Assembly: GCA_016793065.1 (NCBI GenBank)
Contig: JAEULV010000139.1
Location: 37,901-101,900 of the forward strand
DNA length: 64,000 bases
From: Hyphomicrobiaceae bacterium
GTDB lineage: Bacteria > Pseudomonadota > Alphaproteobacteria > Rhizobiales > Ancalomicrobiaceae
Direction: 5' to 3'
Position 1 is the first letter of the stretch, and each line of letters starts with the position of its first letter. Position numbers and translations under genes: made by a program. Below, piece after piece: positions 17,161 to 27,126 of the stretch. A model generated the notes under the pieces. That model did not search any database and was not told the origin of the DNA. It saw nothing but the letters and a program-made list of their open reading frames with translations.

Positions 17161-19062
17161 ATGGCGAGCCGTTACAAGGAAGTCTATGCGGGCTGGAAGG
17201 CCAATCCGGAGGGCTTCTGGGCCGACGCCGCCAAGGCGATCGACTGGTTCAAGCCGGCCGACAAGGTATTCGACGGGGCGCAGGGGCCGTATGGCCGCTG
17301 GTTCGCCGGCGCCGAGACCAACACCTGCTACAATGCCGTCGACCGGCATGTGAAGAACGGTCGCGCCGACCAGACTGCGATCATCTATGACAGCCCGATC
17401 ACCGGCACCAAGGGCAAGCTGTCCTACCAGGAGTTGCTCGACCGGGTGAACGCCATGTCGGCGGTGCTGGCCGACAACGGCATCGCCAAGGGCGACCGCG
17501 TCATCGTCTACATGCCGATGATTCCGGACGCGCTGGTTTCCATGCTCGCCTGCGCCCGTCTCGGCGCCATCCACTCGGTGGTGTTCGGCGGCTTTGCCTC
17601 GCGCGAGCTGGCGACCCGCATCGACGACGCGCAGCCGAAGGCGATCATCGCCGCGTCCTGCGGCATCGAGCCGAACCGGGTCATCGCCTACAAGCCGCTG
17701 ATCGACGAGGCGATCGAGTTCTCGGCGCACAAGCCGGCGAATGTGTTCGTCATCCAGCGGGCGCAGAAGCCCGCCGAGCTGAAGGCGCCGCGCGACATCG
17801 ACCTGCTGGCGGCAATGGACGCGGCCAAGGGCCGCGAGGTGGCCTGCGTGCCGGTGGCGGCGACGGACCCGCTCTACATCCTCTACACCTCCGGCACCAC
17901 CGGCCAGCCGAAGGGCGTGGTGCGCGACAATGGCGGCCACATGGTGGCGCTCGCCTGGTCGATGGAGAACCTCTACGGCATCAAGCCGGGCGAGGTGTTC
18001 TGGGCGGCGTCGGACGTGGGTTGGGTCGTCGGCCATTCCTACATCTGCTACGGCCCGCTGGTGTTCGGCGGCACGACCATCGTGTTCGAGGGCAAGCCGG
18101 TCGGCACGCCGGATCCGGGCACGTTCTGGCGGATCATCTCGGAATACGGTGTCTCGGCGTTCTTCACCGCGCCGACGGCGCTGCGGGCGATCAAGAAGGA
18201 CGATCCGAACGGCGACTTCATCAAGAAGTACGACATTTCCTGCCTGCGCACCCTGTTCCTCGCCGGCGAGCGCGCCGATCCGGATACGGTGCAGTGGGCC
18301 GAGACCAAGGTCGGCGTGCCGGTGGTGGACCACTGGTGGCAGACCGAAACCGGCTGGGCCATCGCCGGCAATCCGGTTGGCCTCGGCATCCTGCCGGTCA
18401 AGCACGGGTCGCCGACGGTGGCGATGCCTGGCTATGACGTGCAGGTGGTCGACGATGCCGGCCATCCGGTCGGCGCCGGCACGCTCGGCAATGTGGTGGT
18501 CAAGCTGCCGCTGCCGCCGTCCTGCCTGCCGACCTTGTGGAACGCCGACAAGCGATTCCACAGCTCGTATCTCGACGAGTTCCCGGGCTACTACAAGACC
18601 GCCGATGCCGGCCTGATCGACGATGACGGCTATCTGTTCATCATGGCGCGCACCGACGACATCATCAACGTCGCCGGTCACCGCCTGTCGACCGGCGGCA
18701 TGGAAGAGGTGCTTGCCTCGCATCCCGACGTCGCCGAGTGCGCCGTCATCGGCATCCATGACGAGATGAAGGGCCAGTCGCCCTGCGGCTTCGTCGTGCT
18801 GAAGGCGGGCGTCACCAAGAGCCACGAACAGATCGAAAAGGAACTGATCGGGCTGGTGCGCGAGAAGATCGGCCCGGTGGCGGCGTTCAAGCTGGCGGTT
18901 ACGGTCGACCGGCTGCCGAAGACCCGCTCGGGCAAGATCCTGCGCGGCACGATGCAGAAGATCGCCGACAATCAGCCGTGGAACATGCCGGCGACCATCG
19001 ACGATCCGGGCATTCTCGACGAGATCGAGCAGGCGATCCGCGCCAAGGGCATCGGCGTCTGA
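17161..19062 (+). CDS. prpE: Propionyl-CoA synthetase (propionate--CoA ligase)
   Basis: The 633-residue ANL enzyme has the acetyl-CoA-synthetase-type N-terminal extension ('YKEVYAGWKANPEGFWADAA') typical of PrpE. It contains the P-loop 'LYTSGTTGQPKGVVRDNGGH', the substrate-pocket motif 'DHWWQTETGWAI' and the catalytic lysine in 'RLPKTRSGKILRGTM'. The reaction is propionate + ATP + CoA to propionyl-CoA. Length and the 'GRWFAGAETNTCYNAVDRH' segment fit PrpE better than Acs. GGGAGGA lies 9 bases before the ATG. With mcd at 57.6 kb it points to propionyl-CoA as a significant intermediate in this organism. Confidence 0.93.
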   Translation: MASRYKEVYAGWKANPEGFWADAAKAIDWFKPADKVFDGAQGPYGRWFAGAETNTCYNAVDRHVKNGRADQTAIIYDSPITGTKGKLSYQELLDRVNAMSAVLADNGIAKGDRVIVYMPMIPDALVSMLACARLGAIHSVVFGGFASRELATRIDDAQPKAIIAASCGIEPNRVIAYKPLIDEAIEFSAHKPANVFVIQRAQKPAELKAPRDIDLLAAMDAAKGREVACVPVAATDPLYILYTSGTTGQPKGVVRDNGGHMVALAWSMENLYGIKPGEVFWAASDVGWVVGHSYICYGPLVFGGTTIVFEGKPVGTPDPGTFWRIISEYGVSAFFTAPTALRAIKKDDPNGDFIKKYDISCLRTLFLAGERADPDTVQWAETKVGVPVVDHWWQTETGWAIAGNPVGLGILPVKHGSPTVAMPGYDVQVVDDAGHPVGAGTLGNVVVKLPLPPSCLPTLWNADKRFHSSYLDEFPGYYKTADAGLIDDDGYLFIMARTDDIINVAGHRLSTGGMEEVLASHPDVAECAVIGIHDEMKGQSPCGFVVLKAGVTKSHEQIEKELIGLVREKIGPVAAFKLAVTVDRLPKTRSGKILRGTMQKIADNQPWNMPATIDDPGILDEIEQAIRAKGIGV

Positions 19063-19084
19063 TATCAACGCCGCGCCAACGATG

Positions 19085-19118
19085 AAAAAGGCCGCGTCCG
19101 GTTGGGCGCGGCCTTTTT
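19085..19118. terminator. Bidirectional intrinsic terminator between prpE and the MCP gene
   Basis: GGCCGCG and CGCGGCC form a stem flanked by AAAAA on the left and TTTTT on the right, so it can end transcripts from both convergent genes. Confidence 0.85.
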
Positions 19119-19186
19119 GCTTTTCGCATCGGTGGTGCTTGGCGTGGCGCGAGACGGCATGCCGGCGGGCGGGCCGCTGACGACGG

Positions 19187-21328
19187 TCAGGCGGCGGCGA
19201 CCTCGGCGAGGAAGTTGTCGACGGTATTGCGCAGTTCCATCGCCTTGCTGGCGGCGTCGGACGACGAGGTCGCGACCTGGCTGGCAGCCTGGGTGGTCTC
19301 CTCGACGCTGGCCGAGACGCCGGCGACGTTGGAGGCGACGCCACGGGTGCCCTGGGCGGCCTGGATGACGTTGCGGCTGATCTCCTGGGTGGCCGAGCCC
19401 TGCTGCTCGACGGCGGCGGCGATGGCGGCGGCGTAGGAGTTGACCTCCTCCATCACCTGGGCGATCGCCTGGATGGCGCCGACGGCGGCTTCGGTCTCCG
19501 ACTGGATGGCGACGATCTGGCCGGAGATCTCGCTGGTGGCGCGGCCGGTCTGGTTGGCCAGCGCCTTGACTTCCTGGGCGACGACGGCGAAGCCGCGACC
19601 GGCCTCGCCAGCGCGGGCGGCCTCGATGGTGGCGTTGAGGGCCAGCAGGTTGGTCTGGTCGGCGATGCCGCTGATCAGCTCGACCACGTCGCCGATGCGG
19701 CGGGCGGCGTCGGCGAGGCTGACGACGCGGCGGTTGGTCTGGCGGGCGTCCTCGGTGGCGCGGCCGACGATGTCGGTGGTGCGGGCGAGCTGGCGGCTGA
19801 TCTCGTGGATCGACGACGACAGTTCCTCGGCGGCGGTGGCGACGGTCTGGACGTTGCTGGAGGCTTCCTCGGAGGCGGCGGCGCAGGCGTCGGCCCGCGA
19901 CGAGGTGGAGTCAGCGACGCCGGCCAGCGCCCGCGAGGTCAGCTGCATCGTATCCATGTTGGTGTCGACGGCGCCGAGCAGCACCGAGACGTCGCCGCGG
20001 AAATTGGCGATCAGGGTTTCGATGGTGCGCTGGCGAATGCGCTGGCGCTCGACGTCGCGCTCCTGCTCGCGGCGCAGCCGTTCACGCTCGATGGCGTTGT
20101 CGCGGAAGACGGCGACGGCGCGGGTCATGTCGCCGATCTCGTCGAGGCGAACGGCGTCCTCGAGGTGGATGTCGGTGTTGCCCTTGGCGAGCGTGTTCAT
20201 CTCGGTGACGACGCGGCTGATCGGACGGGCGATCGAGCGGGCGACGAAGAAGCCGGTGAGGCCGGCCAGCGCGATGAAGCCGAAGAGGCTGATGAGCATG
20301 ACATTGCGCATTGCCGCCAGCGGGGCGAAGGCCTCGTCGACGGTCTGCACGGCGGCGACCGCCCACTTGACGCCGTGGAACTCGATCGGCGTCGCGGCGG
20401 CGAGCATTGGCTGGCCGCGATAGGAGTCGATACGATCGCTGGCGGTGTTGCCGGCAAGGGCGGTGGCGACGACCGGCGCCTTGAACGAGGCCTTGAGGAT
20501 GTCGTCCTCGGCGCTGAAGCTCGAATTGTTGCGCAACAGGCTGTCGGCGCCGACGATGATGGTTTCGCCGGTGGCGCCGAGGCCGGTCTTGCCGGCCATG
20601 ATGGCGTTGATCTTGTCGATCGGCATCTGGAAGGCGAGGACGCCGATGCGCTTGCCGTTCTCGAACATCGGCATGGCGATGAAGCTCGCTGGCACGTTGT
20701 TACTGGGGGCATAGGCGCGGAAGTCGGAGAAGCTGACCTTGCCTTCGGTCGCGGCGGCAGCGGAGCGGTAGACCTGGCCGAGATCGGTGTTGGCCCACGG
20801 GCCGCCCGGATTCAGATTGGTCGAGAAGTCCTCTTCCTTGAAAACGGTGTAGACGCAGTTGCCGTCATTGTCGAAAAGGAAGATGTCGTAGTAGCCGCGC
20901 GTTTCCAGCAGCTTGCGGAAATACGGATGATGCGCGGCGTGGACCGCGTCGTATCCCGACTTCGACGGACCGGCGTCGAGCTTGTGCTTCTGGCCGGCCG
21001 GATTGGGATTGTCGTTGATGTAAACCTTCTTCAGCGCCGCGGAGGCGTCGCCGGGGATGGCCTTGTAGGCGGCGGAGAACTGCAGCAGGGCTTCGTGGAC
21101 ATGATCGTCGGATGCGACGACCGTCAGATCCTCGTCGATCGACCCGAGATAGTCCTTGAGCTGGGCGGCGCGACCCTCGGCGATGACGTTGAGGGTGTGG
21201 ATGGTGTCGGCCTCGACTGTGGAGGCGGCGCTCCAGTAGCTGACGGCGCCAATGCCAATGCCGGTTGCCAGCGCGACGCCGAGAATGGCGACCGGAAGCT
21301 TCGACGAAATCCGCAGCCTATTCCACAT
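19187..21328 (-). CDS. Methyl-accepting chemotaxis protein
   Basis: The protein has 713 residues. TM1 is at about 12-32, a large periplasmic Cache-like sensor domain spans about 35-335 ('[23 protein letters not shown]'), TM2 is at about 345-368, and HAMP is at about 370-425. The cytoplasmic coiled-coil signalling domain has the conserved tip '[20 protein letters not shown]' and '[16 protein letters not shown]'. It binds CheW/CheA and senses an unknown ligand, probably a small organic acid or amino acid given the Cache fold. There is no C-terminal CheR-docking pentapeptide. It has no chemotaxis genes next to it; the flagellar stator genes are at 44 kb. Confidence 0.93.
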   Translation of the reverse strand: MWNRLRISSKLPVAILGVALATGIGIGAVSYWSAASTVEADTIHTLNVIAEGRAAQLKDYLGSIDEDLTVVASDDHVHEALLQFSAAYKAIPGDASAALKKVYINDNPNPAGQKHKLDAGPSKSGYDAVHAAHHPYFRKLLETRGYYDIFLFDNDGNCVYTVFKEEDFSTNLNPGGPWANTDLGQVYRSAAAATEGKVSFSDFRAYAPSNNVPASFIAMPMFENGKRIGVLAFQMPIDKINAIMAGKTGLGATGETIIVGADSLLRNNSSFSAEDDILKASFKAPVVATALAGNTASDRIDSYRGQPMLAAATPIEFHGVKWAVAAVQTVDEAFAPLAAMRNVMLISLFGFIALAGLTGFFVARSIARPISRVVTEMNTLAKGNTDIHLEDAVRLDEIGDMTRAVAVFRDNAIERERLRREQERDVERQRIRQRTIETLIANFRGDVSVLLGAVDTNMDTMQLTSRALAGVADSTSSRADACAAASEEASSNVQTVATAAEELSSSIHEISRQLARTTDIVGRATEDARQTNRRVVSLADAARRIGDVVELISGIADQTNLLALNATIEAARAGEAGRGFAVVAQEVKALANQTGRATSEISGQIVAIQSETEAAVGAIQAIAQVMEEVNSYAAAIAAAVEQQGSATQEISRNVIQAAQGTRGVASNVAGVSASVEETTQAASQVATSSSDAASKAMELRNTVDNFLAEVAAA

Positions 21329-21755
21329 ATCAACCCCCGCGCGTCTGTTCCTGCCCCGTATCGGCAGCCTGGTGCGCCCTGGCGGACGTCGTATAAGTCC
21401 GGAGCCAAGCGAAGGCCGCCAGGGAGATCACCCTTTTCGCCTTCAATTCCGCACCTTCTGGTGACACAGCGGCCGGCGGAGCTGGATCCGCGATTGTATA
21501 CAGCCACTGCATTTGGACCACTTTCGACGCGGGAGCCCAATAAACCGTTAAAAACGGACGGAAATTCCGCCCCTATCGATGCGTCATGAAACTTTCATAC
21601 GAGTGTCGCGTGGCGATATTCCGCACCTTTGACAGGTTAAGTGCCGCGGAACCGAAACTTAACGAACTCTTGGTAGGACTCCAGCCGACGAAGTGTGTTC
21701 TCGCCGGTCGAATTCGACAGGCCATCGAGACAATCGGAGCGTTGTTGCTTTCGGG
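21329..21755. other. 427-base divergent intergenic region, MCP/flippase
   Basis: It is more AT-rich than its surroundings and should carry the promoters of both genes. I see no gene. The small dyad CCGTT-AAA-AACGG lies near 21546. Confidence 0.4.
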
Positions 21756-23201
21756 GTGCTGAATTTGGCGTTGTCTTTGGTCCGTCTGCTCTCACGTGTC
21801 GTGCCGACGGGCCTGATGGCCCGGGTGGAGCCATTTGCCGCACGCGTCGACCTGGCGATTTCCGGCGAGGGTGAAATGGCGCGGGCGAGCCGGATGGCGT
21901 TCGCCGCCTTCGTCATCCGTGTCGTCTCCGCCGGCATCCTGTATTTCTCGCAGGTTCTGTTCGCCCGCTGGCTTGGCACGCATGAGTACGGCGTGTTCGT
22001 CGTCGTCTGGACCTGGGTGACGATCCTGGCGGTCGTCGCCGGCCTTGGGATGAACATGGCGGTGCTGCGGCTGCTGCCGGAGTATTCGGCGCAGGGGCAC
22101 ATGGACCTGGTGCGTGGGCTGTTCATCGGCGGACGGGTCTCGGCGGCGGTGACGGCGACCGGATTTGCGCTGGTCGGCTGCGCCGGCATCCACTTCTATG
22201 GCGACATCGCCTCCAGCCCCTATGTGATGCCGGCCTATCTGGCGGCGATCTGCCTGCCGATCGGCGCGGTGACCGATGTGCAGGACGGCTATGCCCGCGC
22301 CTATAGCTGGACCGACCTTGCTTTCGCGCCGACCTATCTCTGGCGGCCGTTGATCCTGCTCAGCCTGCTCGGGCTTTGTCTGATCTTCGGGCTGGAGATG
22401 ACGGCGGTCAACGCGATGTATGCCTCGATCCTGTCGCTGCTCGTCACCTGCCTCGGGCAGATGGCGTTGATGCGGCAGCGGATCCGGGAGGAAATTCCGG
22501 CCGGGCCGCGCCGGTTCGACTATCCGGCCTGGCTGAAGCTCGCCCTGCCGATCGTCTTCGTCGAGGGGACGTTCTCGCTGATCACCGGCACCGACATCCT
22601 GGTGCTGAGCCAGTTCACGCCGCCCCAGGAAATCGCGGTCTATTACGCGGCGCTGAAGACGCTGGCGCTGGTGCATTTCGTCTACTTCGCCATCAAGGCG
22701 GCGTTCTCCAACCGCTTTTCCTACACGTTCCACTCGGGCGACCGGGCGGGGCTGGAGGCGACGGTGCGGATGGCGACCCGCTACACGTTCTGGCCGTCGC
22801 TGGCGATGGCGGCGGTGCTGGCGCTGGCGAGCCCGTTCCTCCTGCGGCTGTTCGGGCCGGAGTTCAGCGCCGGATTCCCGATCCTGCTGATCCTGATGGC
22901 GGGCGTGGTGACGCGGGCGGCGATCGGACCGGTCGATGCGTTGCTGGTGATGGCCGGACAGCAAAAAGTCTGCGCGATCATCTATTCGGCGGTGCTGCTG
23001 ATCAATCTCGGCCTCAACTTCGCGCTGGTGCCCGGCTATGGGCTCTACGGCGCGGCGACGGCGACGTCGCTGGCGATCCTGGTCGAGGTGCTGATGCTGA
23101 TCGTCGCCACGCGGCGGACGCTCGACATCAATGTCTTCGTGTTCTCGCGACCGGTCGTGCGCGACATCGCGCCGACAGCGACGCCGGCGGCGGCGGAGTG
23201 A
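21756..23201 (+). CDS. Polysaccharide flippase (MOP superfamily, Wzx-like)
   Basis: The membrane protein of about 480 residues has 12-14 hydrophobic helices. The N-terminal part 'SQVLFARWLGTHEYGVFVVV' is characteristic of oligosaccharide translocases of the MOP/MATE fold, which flip undecaprenyl-linked sugar units across the inner membrane. The frame is open from 21693; the GTG at 21756 is a compromise start because the residues before it look non-native, and ATG at 21816 is also possible. The next gene, 3 bases downstream, encodes a CelD/BcsL-type acetyltransferase, a partner often seen with surface-polysaccharide genes. No glycosyltransferase is adjacent. Confidence 0.82.
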   Translation: MLNLALSLVRLLSRVVPTGLMARVEPFAARVDLAISGEGEMARASRMAFAAFVIRVVSAGILYFSQVLFARWLGTHEYGVFVVVWTWVTILAVVAGLGMNMAVLRLLPEYSAQGHMDLVRGLFIGGRVSAAVTATGFALVGCAGIHFYGDIASSPYVMPAYLAAICLPIGAVTDVQDGYARAYSWTDLAFAPTYLWRPLILLSLLGLCLIFGLEMTAVNAMYASILSLLVTCLGQMALMRQRIREEIPAGPRRFDYPAWLKLALPIVFVEGTFSLITGTDILVLSQFTPPQEIAVYYAALKTLALVHFVYFAIKAAFSNRFSYTFHSGDRAGLEATVRMATRYTFWPSLAMAAVLALASPFLLRLFGPEFSAGFPILLILMAGVVTRAAIGPVDALLVMAGQQKVCAIIYSAVLLINLGLNFALVPGYGLYGAATATSLAILVEVLMLIVATRRTLDINVFVFSRPVVRDIAPTATPAAAE

Positions 23202-23204
23202 GCG

Positions 23205-24344
23205 ATGGCGCGCATCGGCGGCGATGATGCGCGGCAAACACGCTCCGGGGCCGGAACCGGAACCGGCGACGGCATGAGCTGGGTCGACCTGGCGCCATGG
23301 CCGGTGCAGCCGATGCCCTGGTGCGGGCTGATCGGGGCGTCGAGCGAACGCAACGTCTTTCACGAGCCGGAATTCCTGACCCAGGCGGTGCCGTTCCTCG
23401 CGCCGGACGCGCGGCTGCTGGTCGGCGTCACCGCGAGCGGCGACTGGGCCGGCGCCTTGCCGCTGCGGGCGGGGCGGGCCGGCTTCGTCGTGCCGGCCAT
23501 TTGCAGTTTCAGCCACCAGTATGGGCCGCTTGGAACGCCGCACATGGCCGGCGATGTGGCCGAGGCCTGGCGGCGGGTGCTTGACCGGCTGCAGGCGGAG
23601 GGGGCTTCCGTCCTGATGCTGCCGCACATGCGGGCCGAGGGCGCGGTCTTCGAGGGATTGATGGCGGCGACGGCGGCGAGCGGTCGGCCTGTCGACGTGC
23701 TGACGGCATGGCGGCGGCCGGTGCTGCTTGCCGGCGGCGCGGTGCCGGTGTGCAAGGTGTCGATGAAGCGCTGGCGGCGGCTCAATCGCGAACATGACGT
23801 CCGCCATGAGGTGATCGTCGACCCGGCATTGCTGATGGTGGCGCTGGAGCAGTTCCTGGCGCTGGAGCTGGCCGGCTGGAAGGGCCGGGCAGGGACGGCG
23901 CTCGCCTGCCATGCCGACAGCCTGGCGTTCGTGCGCGGGGTCGTCGGGCTCTATGGCGCGCGCGGCGGCATCTTCATCGACCGGCTGAGCGTCGACGGCC
24001 GGGCGGTGGCGATGCATATCGGCCTCGCCAGCGGCGGCGAGGCGTCGATGTGGAAGATCGCCTATGATGAAGCGCTGGCGGCCTTTTCGGTCGGGCGGCA
24101 GCTTCTGTGGCTGATCAGCCGGCGCCTGCATGGGGCGGGGCAGTATTCCCGGGTCGATTCGCTGGCGATGGAGGAAGGCGGCGCGCTGGCCGACATGTGG
24201 CCGGACCGACTCGCCATGGCCGACCTGCTGGTCGGCTGCCGTCCGGGCGGCGGCGTCGGATTCCGCCTCGCCGGGCTCGACGCGCGGCTCTATCGCGGCG
24301 CGCGGGCGCTGGCGAAGCGGGTGCGCGACCGGATCAAGGGCTGA
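23205..24344 (+). CDS. GNAT-family acetyltransferase, CelD/BcsL type
   Basis: The 379-residue protein carries the GNAT_6 motif 'FLALELAGWKGRAGTALAC' in its middle and 'FIDRLSVDGRAVAMHIGLAS' followed by 'WKIAYDEALAAFSVGRQL' in its acceptor-binding half. Members (CelD, BcsL) are linked to cellulose and other exopolysaccharide production and probably acylate a sugar or lipid carrier in the cytoplasm. The start lies 3 bases after the flippase stop codon, so the two genes form an operon. An ATG at 23274 is an alternative start, because the first 23 residues look poorly conserved. Confidence 0.8.
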   Translation: MARIGGDDARQTRSGAGTGTGDGMSWVDLAPWPVQPMPWCGLIGASSERNVFHEPEFLTQAVPFLAPDARLLVGVTASGDWAGALPLRAGRAGFVVPAICSFSHQYGPLGTPHMAGDVAEAWRRVLDRLQAEGASVLMLPHMRAEGAVFEGLMAATAASGRPVDVLTAWRRPVLLAGGAVPVCKVSMKRWRRLNREHDVRHEVIVDPALLMVALEQFLALELAGWKGRAGTALACHADSLAFVRGVVGLYGARGGIFIDRLSVDGRAVAMHIGLASGGEASMWKIAYDEALAAFSVGRQLLWLISRRLHGAGQYSRVDSLAMEEGGALADMWPDRLAMADLLVGCRPGGGVGFRLAGLDARLYRGARALAKRVRDRIKG

Positions 24345-24383
24345 GATCCAGTCTCAAAGGCTCGGACGGGCCGCGCCCGCGCC

Positions 24384-25232
24384 TCAGGCCAGCCAGCGCT
24401 TGCGGCGCTTGTAGTGCTTGACTTCCTTGAAGCTCTTGCGTTCACCCGAGGACATGCCGAGGTAGAATTCCTTGACGTCCTCATTGTCGCGCAATGCGGC
24501 GGCGTCGCCGTCGAGGACGATGCGGCCCGACTCCATGATATAGCCGTAGGTGGCGTATTTCAGCGCCATGTTGGTGTTCTGCTCGGCGAGCAGGAACGAC
24601 ACGCCTTCATTGGTATTGAGGGTCTTCACGATCTCGAAGATCTCCTCGACGATCTGCGGCGCCAGTCCCATCGACGGTTCGTCGAGCAGGATCATTTCCG
24701 GCTTCGACATCAGGGCACGGCCGATCGCCACCATCTGCTGTTCGCCGCCCGAGGTGTAGCCGGCCTGGCTGAGGCGGCGTTCGCGCAGGCGGGGGAAGAA
24801 GCTGTAGACCTTCTCGAGATCGGCCTTGATGGCGGCGCGACCGTCGCGGCGGGTATAGGCGCCGGTCAGCAGGTTTTCCTCGACGGTGAGATGGCCGAAG
24901 CAGTGGCGGCCCTCCATCACCTGGATGCAGCCGCGCCGCACCAGTTCGTTGGGCGAGCGGGCATGCACGGCCTCGTTCTTGAACTCGATGCCGCCCTTGG
25001 TGACCTCGCCGCGCTCGGCCGAGAGCAGATTGGAAATCGCCTTCAGCGTCGTGGTCTTGCCGGCGCCGTTGGCGCCAAGCAGCGCGACGATGCCGCCCTT
25101 GGGCACGCTCAGCGACACGCCCTTCAGCACCAGGATGACGTGATCGTAGATCACCTCGATATTGTTGACGAGGAGGATCGGCGCGGCGGCTGCGTCCTCG
25201 AGCGTCGCGCGGGCGGCTGTCGGTGCGTTCAT
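24384..25232 (-). CDS. livF: ABC transporter ATP-binding protein, LivF type
   Basis: The 282-residue ATPase has Walker A 'GANGAGKTTTLKAI', the signature 'TSGGEQQMVAIGRAL' and Walker B 'MILLDEPSMGL'. The last 15 residues are very basic ('KHYKRRKRW'). It energises uptake with LivG through LivH/LivM. AAGGA lies about 9 bases before the ATG at 25232; the frame upstream to 25283 was rejected. It is the last gene of the leftward acyl-CoA synthetase-liv operon and is separated from the binding-protein gene by a 250-base gap with a palindromic repeat. Confidence 0.93.
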   Translation of the reverse strand: MNAPTAARATLEDAAAAPILLVNNIEVIYDHVILVLKGVSLSVPKGGIVALLGANGAGKTTTLKAISNLLSAERGEVTKGGIEFKNEAVHARSPNELVRRGCIQVMEGRHCFGHLTVEENLLTGAYTRRDGRAAIKADLEKVYSFFPRLRERRLSQAGYTSGGEQQMVAIGRALMSKPEMILLDEPSMGLAPQIVEEIFEIVKTLNTNEGVSFLLAEQNTNMALKYATYGYIMESGRIVLDGDAAALRDNEDVKEFYLGMSSGERKSFKEVKHYKRRKRWLA

Positions 25233-25300
25233 CGTCGGGATCCTTCCGGGGTCGATTTCTGCTGGTTCGCAAGAGGCTGCCATCGCGGATCCGTCGCGTT

Positions 25301-25328
25301 CCCTTCTCCCCGCGAACGGGGAGAAGGG
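25301..25328. repeat. RIME-like palindromic repeat (short copy) inside the liv operon
   Basis: CCCTTCTCCCCG-CGAA-CGGGGAGAAGGG is a perfect 12-bp stem. It has the hallmark core of the intergenic mosaic elements of rhizobia and relatives. Two longer copies lie at 48.3-48.4 kb. It sits between the binding-protein gene and livF. Confidence 0.75.
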
Positions 25329-25489
25329 GTTGACGCAACCGCCGCGCGGCGGTCGGGGGGCAGTCTGATATCAGAGGCGGCGGGCGCTTGCGCGCCCGGC
25401 CTCTGGTGAACGCGAATTCCTCATTTGCACCAGAGGCATGAGAAACTCGCGTCAGGAAGACCATCGGTCATTTTCAATGCCGGATGGTC

Positions 25490-26809
25490 TTACTTGCACG
25501 CCTCGGTACGGGCCGGGACGTTGTTCTTGGTGGCGTAGTCGGCGGCGGCGGCGGTCAGCATCGGCCGGACGACGTCCTTCATCGGTGCGTACCACTTGCC
25601 GTCCATCACCCAGGTCTTGCCGTCCCACTTCTGCATGTAGACCTCGTGGCCACCGGAGTGATCGTCGCAGCTCAGCTTGATCGGGTTGGTGAAGCCGTCG
25701 AGGCCGAGGGCCTTGATGCGGGCGGCGTCGAGGTTGATGTTCTCGAAGCCGAGACGGACGTCCTCGGCGTTGACCACCTTCTTGCCGGTCAGCTTCTGGG
25801 CGGTGGCGATCGCCTCGGCGATCAGCACCGAGTTGAGAACGCCGCGATTGTAGAGGTTCTCGCCGACGGTTTCCGGCTTGGTCTGGGTCAGCGACTTGGC
25901 GATGACGTGCTTCTTGATGTCGGCGATCACCGGGAAGCTGGCGCCGACGCCGTTGAAGTTGAGGGTGCGGTAGCCGATCGCGTCCTCGCCGGCCGGACGG
26001 GCATCATCCTCGCCACCCGACCACCAGATGCCGATGAACTTGTCCATCGGATAGCGGACCTTGGCGGCTTCCTTGACGGCGGTCGGGTTCATGGCGCCCC
26101 AACCCCACATGATCATGTAGTCCGGACGGTCGCGGCGGACGTTCAGCCACTGCGACGACTGGTTCTGCATCTCGGCGGCGGGAACCGGGTACTGCACCAG
26201 TTCGAAGCCGTACTGGGTGGCGAACTGGGTCAACAGCGGGATCGGCTCGCGGCCGTAGCCGGCGTCGAGGAAGATGAAGCCGATCTTCTTGCCCTTGAGC
26301 TTGTCGAGCCCGCCTTCCTTCTCGGCGATGTACTTGATGATGGCCGAGGCGCCGTCCCAGTAGGTCACCGGCGGGTTGAACACCCAGGGGAACTTGGAGC
26401 CGTCGGCGGCGGCCGAGAGGCCGTAGGCCATGGAGAGAACCGGGACCTTGTCGACCTGGGCCTTGGGGATCAGCTGCAGGGTGATGCCGGTCGAGTAGGG
26501 GTTATGGACGAGCGGTCCCTTCGACTTGGTGGCCTCGTAGCATTCGACGCCCTTCTTGGTGTCGTAGCCGGTTTCGCATTCCTCGATGGCGATCTTGACG
26601 CCGCCGATGCCGCCGTCGCGCTGGTTCAGCATTTCCAGATAGTCGTGCATGCCGTTGGCGATCTGGATGCCGGAGCCGGCGAAGGCGCCGGTGCGGTAGG
26701 TCAGCAGCGGCACATAGAGGCTGTCCTGGGCCTTGGCGGCCTCAATGGCGGCACCGAGGCCGAGCGAGGCGCCGAGGGCGGTGGTGAGAGCGAGGGTCTT
26801 GAGCTTCAT
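25490..26809 (-). CDS. Periplasmic substrate-binding protein of branched-chain amino acid-type ABC transporter
   Basis: The 439-residue protein has a signal peptide (residues 1-27, 'TTALGASLGLGAAIEAAKAQ') and a type-I periplasmic binding fold of the Peripla_BP_6 family ('GIQIANGMHDYLEMLNQRDGG', 'HNPYSTGITLQLIPKA'). It captures the solute for LivHMGF. The length and two extra Cys pairs ('CETGYDTKKGVEC' and 'SCDDHS..EAC') place it in the large HAAT subgroup often found with acyl-CoA ligases. The substrate may therefore be an aromatic or aliphatic acid and not an amino acid (inference). GGGAGGA precedes the ATG. Confidence 0.92.
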   Translation of the reverse strand: MKLKTLALTTALGASLGLGAAIEAAKAQDSLYVPLLTYRTGAFAGSGIQIANGMHDYLEMLNQRDGGIGGVKIAIEECETGYDTKKGVECYEATKSKGPLVHNPYSTGITLQLIPKAQVDKVPVLSMAYGLSAAADGSKFPWVFNPPVTYWDGASAIIKYIAEKEGGLDKLKGKKIGFIFLDAGYGREPIPLLTQFATQYGFELVQYPVPAAEMQNQSSQWLNVRRDRPDYMIMWGWGAMNPTAVKEAAKVRYPMDKFIGIWWSGGEDDARPAGEDAIGYRTLNFNGVGASFPVIADIKKHVIAKSLTQTKPETVGENLYNRGVLNSVLIAEAIATAQKLTGKKVVNAEDVRLGFENINLDAARIKALGLDGFTNPIKLSCDDHSGGHEVYMQKWDGKTWVMDGKWYAPMKDVVRPMLTAAAADYATKNNVPARTEACK

Positions 26810-26986
26810 ATCGTTCCTCCCAATGGAGCCGGGGCGACGTTTTCGTCTTGGGTCCCGGTCTCCGCTTTCCGTTTCGCGGAATTCTCCTCCCCCGCCGCGT
26901 TCGCCGCCGTTGCCGGCGCGACATGGATCGGGGGCCTCTCAGACGGACCTCGAAACCCTCCTCCGGCTTCGGGGTCGTGGCGCCCG

Positions 26987-27043
26987 GGAAGACCGAGAGG
27001 GTGGCTCCCTCCACGGGGAGGGAGCCGGCCAGTCGGGTCTTCC
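26987..27043. repeat. Nested hairpin between livM and the binding-protein gene
   Basis: An inner perfect 10-bp stem (GGCTCCCTCC-ACGG-GGAGGGAGCC, 27003-27026) sits inside an outer 8-bp stem (GGAAGACC at 26987, GGTCTTCC at 27036). There is no T-run on the minus strand, so it looks like an mRNA-stability or processing element and not a terminator. Confidence 0.55.
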
Positions 27044-27126
27044 ATGGGGGTCTTCCGGGGCTCGGTCGACGCGGAGTGCCGGGGGCACCGCGTCGCCGGC
27101 TCTTGTTGTTGCTTCCGCGGGTCCGC

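Noticed and set aside
16816..19344. 842-codon open frame on the minus strand opposite prpE
   Set aside because: It is an antisense shadow of a high-GC gene. The translation is an Arg/His/Asp-rich low-complexity string with no domain, while prpE on the other strand is fully recognisable.
25454..25495. Hairpin GACCATC/GATGGTC at the end of the binding-protein gene
   Set aside because: The 7-bp stem has a long loop and no T-run, so it is not a convincing terminator.
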